Below, piece after piece: positions 1-6,578 of a DNA stretch of 14,623 nt (position 1 is its first letter; every line of letters begins with the position of its first letter). This DNA comes from Stephanodiscus triporus (lineage: Eukaryota > Bacillariophyta > Thalassiosirophyceae > Thalassiosirales > Thalassiosiraceae). Where the stretch lies: contig JALLAZ010000511.1 in assembly GCA_036939755.1 (NCBI GenBank), positions 1 through 14,623 of the forward strand, given 5' to 3'. The translations under genes were made by a program, and so were the position numbers. The notes under the pieces were generated by a model. The model had not been told where the DNA came from, ran no database searches, and saw only the letters and a list, made by a program, of their open reading frames with translations.

Positions 1-405
1 GCATCTGAAGAGCCGACATGGCTCGATGTCGCCGACATGGTCTGTGTCGTGTCGGTGACATGGCGCCGACATGTCAGCATGTCGCCATTTTTTGGGGAAA
101 AAATCCCCGACACGACGCCGACATTTCCAGCCAAGCGCATTGATATCTAATCCCCCCTCTGCCCCCTCATCAGGATCATCCACCCAATTGTCAACTTGCT
201 CTCGAAGCTTGCTATCTCTCGCAACACAATCTTTGAGCAAGACGAGTTATGAGGACCCACATCTCTCACAAATAACCCAGGGATTATGTGTTTCAATCGA
301 TGCCACGCCACCCAAATCACCCCTCGGCCTCTCAATTACAAGTTTGCCTTCCAACGTCGTAGTCATGGCTTCACGACTAGATGAGATACTCCCAACTATC
401 GTCCC
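1..405 (-). pseudogene. Possible broken minus-strand coding fragment of unknown function
   Basis: On the minus strand one frame is open from 405 to 250, is broken by TAA at 249-247, and is open again from 246 through the left edge of the window. The first piece can start at an ATG at 366 and contains a CxxC pair near its end (VICERCGSS). The second piece reads as charged sequence (KDCVARDSKLREQVDNW) followed by residues encoded by the GCCGACATG cluster. I do not recognise a family. The even, hydrophilic composition on both sides of a single stop suggests decayed coding sequence, perhaps from a mobile element, but an unrecognised intron or chance is possible. A plus-strand ORF (71-466) overlaps it, and only one of the two, if either, is real. 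Confidence 0.25.
12..124. repeat. Cluster of GCCGACATG repeats in both orientations with a hairpin
   Basis: The motif GCCGACATG starts at 12, 31 and 65, with a truncated copy at 117-124 and a variant (GGTGACATG) around 54-62. Inverted relatives (GATGTCGCC at 25-33, CATGTCGC at 78-85) lie between them. A 10-bp inverted repeat pairs 46-55 with 107-116, and GGGGA/TCCCC (94-98 and 104-108) forms a small stem next to runs of T and A. Such clustered short repeats in both orientations are typical of subterminal regions of DNA transposons or of palindromic satellite-like repeats. The cluster begins at the window edge, so its full extent is unknown. Confidence 0.6.
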
Positions 406-466
406 CTACCATAGATTTAATTCATCCACCAACACCAAGCAAGTAATTTGTTCTGCTCTTGCTTGA

Positions 467-1529
467 CAACTCGTCACTCACGTGAAGAATCTCAGATTCA
501 ACACAAATGCAGAGGTTACCAAATGGTGTTGCACCAACATATCGGTGGAGATCCTTTGATGCTTGTCTACCCTGAGTCTTGTTAAACCAGTGGGGCAAAA
601 ATCATGTCAATTATGTGCACATGAACGACTAATTCTCGGACACCACCTCACTCGTTCTATCCAACGAAGGAATAAGATTCTGAATTTGAAGAGTGAAATG
701 CATGGAGTATGTACCTGCAAGATGAGATTATTAAGGGGGGCTCTGATGAGGCCATGAACTGAAAAAAGCGTGCCGAAATAAGAGCTGTGAGGGGGTGAGC
801 ACGGCGGGTGTTATTTTTTGAAGCGGTGTCTAAGCCATTGGTTGGGGAGAATATCTAAATCTCCTTTTTGAGATTTAATATTATGGGAAAGTTAGGGTTT
901 CTTGGTCAAAATTTTACTAATGTCGACTCCTGGGAGAAAATATTAGCAAAACTTGCATCCAAAAATACAAAGCCTTTCGCACACATTGCCAAAGACAAAG
1001 AAATTTAATAGTTAGATAGACTAACTAAGCAATAACTCACTTTTATAAGCCCAACCACATCAGAAATATCAATAAACAGAAGATGTTCTTTGACAAAGTT
1101 TTTGCATTCATTGACGACCTTCTTGCCATGGCATGTCAACCAGGAGTTGATGATCTAGAAGCATGGTGGTCCGCCCAGTCCAAACAGCAGTGAAGTTCCT
1201 CCCAAACTATTGCTTGAAAAGGTTTCACCTCTACAATGCCAATGCCCAATCTTCTTGATGTGCATTTTCAAAAAGCCTGATAAGGATAATGATAATGTTC
1301 ACGCAATCCAATGGATAAGGAATGAGTCTCAACCCAATCAATGAGGATGAATCAGTATAGATGAAACTGGCAGAGAAAAATGGCTGCTAATTATGGCATC
1401 ACAGATATCATCAGCCATGAGCAATGTTGCCCATCCAATATCTTCTAGTGAAGTCTTTCCAGTTGCATTCAGATTCTGCTTTTGTAGATGTGCATACCAC
1501 AGACCTGAGGCTCATACTCATCTCTGTTC
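467..1529. other. Gene-poor AT-rich stretch with short degraded reading frames
   Basis: I see no supportable gene here. There is a perfect 8-bp inverted repeat (856-863 with 870-877, 6-nt loop). On the plus strand, a 36-codon ORF from the ATG at 1083 (containing FAFIDDLLAM) is followed in an overlapping frame by 61 open codons (1159-1341, containing PPKLLLEKVS). This pattern could be a frameshifted remnant of a retroelement or other gene, but neither piece carries enough motif to name. Confidence 0.4.
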
Positions 1530-1895
1530 TTAATTATTTTGGTTATCAAAATGTTGCACCTTCTTCTGGCATGATGTCCAATAATGATGCCTGTTGTGAT
1601 AAGCACATTGTATGGTGTCTGGTGTCAAGTGTCTTATTGATAAATGTTTATCCTCCATAATCTTAAAATGAACCAAGCATTGTGTTATATTTTTGTTACA
1701 TTTGATGGTGTAATCTCTGATCTGGAGCAAGTAGTAGTGGTAACAGGATGCCCCTGTAGGTAAGTTGCTTGCTGTCTGATTGAGAATGGGATCTGATTTA
1801 TGGCCATATTCATTCGCCATGTATTCAGGGACATCCGCCTCAACAGGCAGTTTATTCTGTGTTGAGTTACATGATAATAACCCTAACAAATACAT
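1530..1895 (-). CDS. Doubtful hypothetical protein, 121 aa
   Basis: An uninterrupted minus-strand ORF of 121 residues starts at the ATG at 1895. The same frame is open upstream to a TAA near 1965, so about 145 codons are free of stops in AT-rich DNA. It begins with a hydrophobic stretch (MYLLGLLSC, preceded in the open frame by further hydrophobic residues) followed by polar sequence (VEADVPEYMANEYGHKSD), and is fairly rich in Cys, His and Asn. I recognise no domain. It could be a small secreted or membrane protein, an exon of a larger gene, or a fragment of a retroelement. An overlapping plus-strand ORF (1424-1660) has no better support. Confidence 0.25.
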   Translation of the reverse strand: MYLLGLLSCNSTQNKLPVEADVPEYMANEYGHKSDPILNQTASNLPTGASCYHYYLLQIRDYTIKCNKNITQCLVHFKIMEDKHLSIRHLTPDTIQCAYHNRHHYWTSCQKKVQHFDNQNN

Positions 1896-2136
1896 CACTA
1901 AAAAGCTAAAGCAATGCTGAATAATTGTCAGAATTCCAGTAACAAGCCTGATGATCGTAAAATAGAATTAGTAGACTTCATGAAAACATGAAATAATATC
2001 CATGAAATGTACCATGTGCATGATTCTAAGGCAGAACCACCACAGTTGAGCCTAAAATTTACTTAAGCTGATCCACTTCAATATGAGCACAAAGCAACAG
2101 ATACTTTCTTTCTTGTCCTTATCAGGAGCATCAACA

Positions 2137-4337
2137 TCACCAATCACTGGATCCATTACCGTTTCTTGTACCGATTCGTTGTATCCTGATCGGTGAGCCG
2201 GTGATTTCATTCGTTCGTCGCCATGCAACTGAGGGATGATTCGCTGCAACTCTCAACGGTATCGATTCCTCCAAATCTGCTGGCCAACAATGTTCAATCA
2301 ATGCATGCGACTGCCGTCTCCATTCGTCTTCTTTCAGATGGCAGTCTATATTGAGCGGTTTCATGCGGGTGTTATTTTCTCCAGCGACAAACAGTTTCAT
2401 TTTTTCGACGGAAAGAATGCCGTGCTTCTTCATTAGATACTTCTCCAGTTTCATGATGTCGCTGTCATCCATTCGACCCTTAAATATGGCTATCTCTGCA
2501 ATGGCACCTTCGCCACACTGTCCTTCGATTTCGCCGTAGCAGAGAGACATATCGAACTGATGATCAGAACCAATTGTAAGCCCATTCAAAGCCCCAGATC
2601 CAACAAATCTACTTGAATTTGCAGAACTGTCGGCATCGCCATCTTCCTTATCACTTGATGCTAATCCGTAGTGCTCTCGTGTCTTTTTTGGTTCATCGCA
2701 ACCATCTACACGGATTAGAGAGTTCTGTCCGTCGAACACTGCCGTGTAACAGTGCCAAAGCCCAGGACCTGTTGTTCCCCTATGGATGCAATCCTCAGTG
2801 GGGTCCTCCACGCTAAGATCTTTGGGATTGAATGGATCGCCTGAGTTAAATTTACACAAGCAATCCAACCTTTCCGATTCAGTACTGTCATTGTCACTGC
2901 CAGAAAAGGTACTGCGGGTCACTGACGACGAACGTGCGCCACGTCCAGTGCAATTCGCCAATTCGTTCGTGTCCCTCTTCCCCGTAGCGATTGCGATGGG
3001 GGACATGTCAATCTGCATGTCCCGCGCAGCTAGAGGGAACAAGTGTCCGAATTCAAACCGCGACGACCGCCCGGAGAGAAAACAGCCATCTTCCGTCGTG
3101 ATCCCAACAATGAACACCGTAATCGGTCCATGAATTGGTCCGCATTCGAAAGGGGGAGTTATGAGTTTGATCGCCTGGCTCCTGTCGGAGTTGAGGAATT
3201 GGATTGCCCGCTGCCGCTTCTCCCACGGAAGACTTCGCTGCTCTGTGTCATTTTCATCGGCATCTGCCTCGGAGAAGCGATGTAGCAGGGGGCACTTCCG
3301 ACGAGTGCTCAAGACCATTCGCGGAAGAAGAGTTTTTTCTAGACTTCTTCGTTTCCTCCTCCGCTGGGTGGGGGAGAGGTCATGCGATGACAGGCCATTG
3401 TGTGGCTTTCGGAAGCTGTTTGAGTTTGCAGGCTCAATATAGTCGTTGTCAACACAGAGGCAGAATCCCTCCGGTCGGGCCAATGTGGCGCCGCGTACTG
3501 CAAATGTTGGGTCGAATTCGTGGCTCAATATTTGGGTCTTGCGCTGGTGATATGACAATGAAGACGACGATGCTGGCTCGGTATTAGGGTTTGCACCGTC
3601 CTGAGCTAGATATAGCTTTGATGATGCATCAAAGACGTCCTTAGGGGAACCCACGAGGTGCGGTAATTTCAGGTAAAGTCAAGAGGTAAGATGATGTATG
3701 AAATCATTTCATCATCGTCTCCAGAAGCAGACGTCGTCGCACTCACCACTATGAAATCCGTAGAGTAGCCAAAAGGAATCAATACCTCCGTCGCATGACG
3801 ATACCCCCTCCATTCGTGACAACAATTAACATTTCTACCCCTGTTTGATGTTCTCCCTCGTCCATTACTTCGCTGTTGCGTCGTTGATCCTGTGTTTGAT
3901 TTTAATGAGTCGTTATCTTCGGCGTCATCTTCGAGAGAAACAGACGCAGTTTGCATGCCTGATGGAGCAAACCACGCCAGGCAAAAGTTTCCCTCCGTGT
4001 TATTTGGCGGACGAATTCGATCATTTCGCGTGCCACCCACCTCTGCTGTTGTGTCCGTCGTATCGCATTCGTGCCGCCGATACCGCTCTCTCGCCACCAA
4101 CTCTCGTGCCATGTCCGTTATCAAAAGCCTCGAAATGCAACGCGAAAATAACGGAACGGATGCGGCATCTGCGACGGACTGTGATGCCACCTCCCTCCAA
4201 CATCGACATACGTTAGAAATCGTCGCGAGGTCGATGTTCGAGGTGCATTCATTGTGGAGGAACCATGTCAGCGCGATCTTTTCGCCATCATCCATACTAA
4301 TTTCAGTGTTCCCCCTAGTGCGGTGAGATGACTTCAT
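2137..4337 (-). CDS. F-box-like protein with concanavalin A-like/LamG domain, 2 exons, 697 aa
   Basis: Exons are 4337-3747 (197 codons) and 3639-2137 (500 codons plus TGA), joined in phase 0. The start is fixed by an in-frame TGA immediately before the ATG. Residues about 16-55 look like an F-box (LATISNVCRCWREVAS), the module that docks a protein onto SKP1 in SCF ubiquitin ligases. A region with CLAWFAPSG and CCHEWRGYRHATEVLIPFGY follows, crossing the splice as STDFIV|DVFDASSKL. After a basic, low-complexity stretch comes a jelly-roll LamG/concanavalin A-like domain from roughly residue 340 to 610, with typical strands LWHCYTAVFDG (W492) and GLTIGSDHQFDMSLC (G554 on) and EIAIFKGRM. The tail includes IPLRVAANHPSVAW and ends SSDW. 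Family knowledge suggests recognition of a carbohydrate or protein ligand for ubiquitination. The substrate is unknown and the F-box call is by pattern only. It shares a 221-bp promoter region with the divergent Mg2+ transporter. Confidence 0.75.
3640..3746 (-). other. Intron, 107 nt, in the F-box/LamG gene
   Basis: The donor is GTGAGT (3746-3741) and the acceptor ends CCCCTAAG at 3640. Both sides are in phase 0. Reading through it hits a TGA, which is why the region otherwise appears as two ORFs in different frames. Removing it gives the continuous helix-like sequence FIV|DVFDASS. Confidence 0.75.
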
Positions 4338-4558
4338 TCAGCCGACAACATATTTTTACGTCATCGTAATACTCAGAACACACACACATCATCATCTCTC
4401 ACCCACCCACCAAATATGAATGCAGTAAAAAATAAAATAGGTAGGTATGGTACGTACCTTTCAGTACCTACCCTAGAGTATCGACCTAGAGGTATGGTAC
4501 TGGGACTGTTCGCTAGTGAGCCGTCAATCATCTGTTGCCGTCGCCGCAGTTCCTGACC
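4338..4558. promoter_or_regulatory. Bidirectional promoter region with palindromic repeats
   Basis: This 221-bp spacer separates two divergent start codons. It contains the perfect 10-bp palindrome GGTACGTACC (4449-4458), an 11-bp direct repeat AGGTATGGTAC (4443-4453 and 4490-4500), and an 8-bp inverted repeat (4440-4447 with 4465-4472). A TACGTCA element (ACGTCA at 4358-4363) resembles the CRE-like sites bound by bZIP factors in diatoms. No TATA box is evident. The regulatory role is inferred from position and symmetry. Confidence 0.5.
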
Positions 4559-6433
4559 ATGAAGGATGGTTTAAGAGACTTCGGGGGGCATTATTTTCGG
4601 TCGCCAAGGCGAATCAGCCTGCCGCATTCCTCCGAAAATGATGATGACATGCCGCATCATTCCGGTGTCTCATCCCACGGAACAACCCGTCATGACCACG
4701 ATGCCAACAGCAAGAACTTCGCCGCGGGACTGCACGGCGAGCGCCTCCATCAGATGGTCGTGTTCGAACTCCGCGAGGACGGATCAACGGCGTACTTCAA
4801 CATGACCCTGAGATCGCTTTACAACAGCGTGGTGCGCACTATCACAGACAATTGCCGCGAGGCGAATAGAGAAACTGTCGTGCACAATCGGCAGGTAACG
4901 ATGCAGGCGCAGCAGTGGATGAGGGATCAGGAACGGGGAGGGTCGATGCGTGGCAAGGACGGCATAGATGCAGTCGGACGTGGTCCGAGCATTGGACCAG
5001 GCCATGCCGTCATCGTCAATCACGGCGGTGGCGAGGGTGCCAATCAGGAGGAATCGGGGAACGTCCAACTCCAAGCGGCATTGGACCGAGCCCGAACAGC
5101 CCCCCCAATCACGCAGTCGAATTTTGTGTCTCCGCACCATTCGTCGTCAACTGACGTTAGATTGGATTCGCCCATCAAGTCGAATCAGCGTGTATCGGAC
5201 GACGATGACAATGGACACATCTATCATCCACTTCAGCAGCAGCACGAGGGAAAGCGCATGCAAATTGCCCGACGCGGCAGCATCGGTGGCGTCGGCGCCA
5301 GCAGGGCCACATATCGGGAGCGCCTGGGGGGATACCTCCACCCCCGCGACATGCGACGCCTCGTCACCCCTTTTTCGTCGAGCAACGAGCCGCAGCTGAT
5401 CGTGCGACGTCACGCCATGCTGCTAAACTTCGACCCGCTCCGCGCCATCGTGTTGAAGGATCGGCTGCTCGTGCTGGTCCCGGACGGCGCCGATTCGATA
5501 CTGATTGCGTTGGAGAGGAGGGTCAGGGGCGGTATCACCGAGATGACCGACCAGGTCTTTGGGGGCAAAAGCGAGCACGACGTGCCTCCCGCGATGCCGC
5601 CGAAGATGAGGACCAGGAGTAAAGTGGGATTGAATGATTCGTTCACCGAGGGTGAGGATTACTCGGACAATTGTTCCGATGACGTTGAGAACGACGAATG
5701 GCAGGACATCCAAAAGATGGATTGGCAGAAATTGCCCTTCGAGTTGCAATCGGTCGATGCCATTCTGCAGACGGTAACGTCCATGTTGATGGACGACGTG
5801 AAGAAGGTACACCGCAGGGCCGAACGTGCCATGGAAGAATTGCGTGGAGACTTGCGACTGCACAAGGACGAGGTGAATTTGATTGATCGACGGGTGCAGG
5901 GGTTCGTCCGCGCTATCAATCAGGTGCTCGACGAGGACGAGGACATGTCGTTGATGAATCTATCGAGATTATTAACGCATCCGGAACGGTTCATGCAGCC
6001 TGTATCTCGGGAAATATTGGAGGAAGAGAGCGACGAGCCAGAGTTAATTCTAGAGACGTATTTGCAACAGGCGTTAAGCATCGTGAATTCATTGGATTTG
6101 TTGAAGGGGCAGATTATGACGACCCAGGAGCAGATAAGCATGACTTTGGATGCATTGCGGAATCGTCTACTGTTCATCAATACGTTGTTGAGCCTGGCAA
6201 TGCTCTGCGTCACGATTGGGGCATTCATTGGAGCATTATTTGGGATGAACATAACAAACCCCCTTCAGGATACGCCGGATTCCGCAAACTTCCTGATGGT
6301 CGTCTGGGTAACTTCTGTCACAGTTGTGTCCTTGTGTGGAATCTTGGCCTATATCTTTTACAGGGTAACGAATAATCCAACTGACTTGGGAAAAAAGACA
6401 AGGGTCTCCTCGGTTCATTTTCACTCCCACTAG
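4559..6433 (+). CDS. MRS2/CorA-type magnesium transporter, 624 aa
   Basis: Single-exon ORF. The first ATG is at 4559, and an in-frame TGA at 4517-4519 excludes an upstream ATG start. The family forms pentameric channels that conduct Mg2+ down the membrane potential. The MRS2-like region starts near residue 263 (RDMRRLV) and continues through the typical FDPLRAIVLKDRLLVLVPDG segment, then LPFELQSVDAIL, long helices, and DEDEDMSLMNLSRL before the pore. The signature GMN is at residues 562-564 (FGMNITN), between TM1 (about 537-560) and TM2 (about 576-600), so the usual two C-terminal TM segments are intact. The first 260 residues are unusual: long, low-complexity and His/Gln/Gly/Ser-rich, with only one conserved-looking block (HQMVVFELREDGSTAYFNMTL). 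No clear mitochondrial presequence is visible, so plasma membrane, vacuole, plastid or mitochondrion all remain possible. Confidence 0.9.
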   Translation: MKDGLRDFGGHYFRSPRRISLPHSSENDDDMPHHSGVSSHGTTRHDHDANSKNFAAGLHGERLHQMVVFELREDGSTAYFNMTLRSLYNSVVRTITDNCREANRETVVHNRQVTMQAQQWMRDQERGGSMRGKDGIDAVGRGPSIGPGHAVIVNHGGGEGANQEESGNVQLQAALDRARTAPPITQSNFVSPHHSSSTDVRLDSPIKSNQRVSDDDDNGHIYHPLQQQHEGKRMQIARRGSIGGVGASRATYRERLGGYLHPRDMRRLVTPFSSSNEPQLIVRRHAMLLNFDPLRAIVLKDRLLVLVPDGADSILIALERRVRGGITEMTDQVFGGKSEHDVPPAMPPKMRTRSKVGLNDSFTEGEDYSDNCSDDVENDEWQDIQKMDWQKLPFELQSVDAILQTVTSMLMDDVKKVHRRAERAMEELRGDLRLHKDEVNLIDRRVQGFVRAINQVLDEDEDMSLMNLSRLLTHPERFMQPVSREILEEESDEPELILETYLQQALSIVNSLDLLKGQIMTTQEQISMTLDALRNRLLFINTLLSLAMLCVTIGAFIGALFGMNITNPLQDTPDSANFLMVVWVTSVTVVSLCGILAYIFYRVTNNPTDLGKKTRVSSVHFHSH

Positions 6434-6578
6434 TACGAGTTACAGGGCTCTTAAGGCCCCGAATAAAGCTGTATGAATGATTGAATAAGATCTGTTTACT
6501 TGTGATGATATTTCGTTATTTTATTCAAATTCAATGGGGCATCAATCTTAAGCTCCTTACATTTTACAAATAATAAGA
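6434..6578. terminator. Convergent 3' region with a poly(A)-signal-like hexamer on each strand
   Basis: The spacer between two converging genes is 145 bp. AATAAA lies at 6462-6467 on the plus strand, 29 nt after the transporter stop. Another AATAAA lies at 6525-6520 on the minus strand, 54 nt after the phosphatase stop. The two hexamers are crossed relative to the spacer, so the transcripts probably overlap at their 3' ends. Diatom genes do not always use AATAAA, so this is suggestive only. Confidence 0.45.

Noticed and set aside
71..466. Plus-strand 131-aa ORF rich in Ser, Thr and Pro
   Set aside because: It is antisense to a frame with more protein-like composition, starts inside the repeat cluster and shows no motif. 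I could not support it as a gene, though neither strand is certain.
563..757. Plus-strand 64-aa ORF with CQLCAHERLILGHH, resembling a zinc-knuckle
   Set aside because: Only one short Cys/His cluster, no further motif and no flanking coding signal.
2052..2249. Alternative minus-strand frame (GDVDAPDKDKKES) at the end of the F-box/LamG gene
   Set aside because: It reads like an acidic tail but needs a frameshift or a 25-nt intron to connect. The main frame ends in a plausible SSDW terminus after a conserved-looking block, so the overlap is probably chance.
3669..3690. One-base deletion in a T run as the cause of the frame change in the F-box/LamG gene
   Set aside because: A consensus GT-AG intron of typical size gives a cleaner phase-0 join; kept only as the alternative.
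4535..4558. Upstream TTG as start of the Mg2+ transporter
   Set aside because: The gene is eukaryotic and the ATG at 4559 is the first in frame after an upstream stop. The same reasoning discards the TTG at 9392 for the phosphatase and the GTG at 3654.
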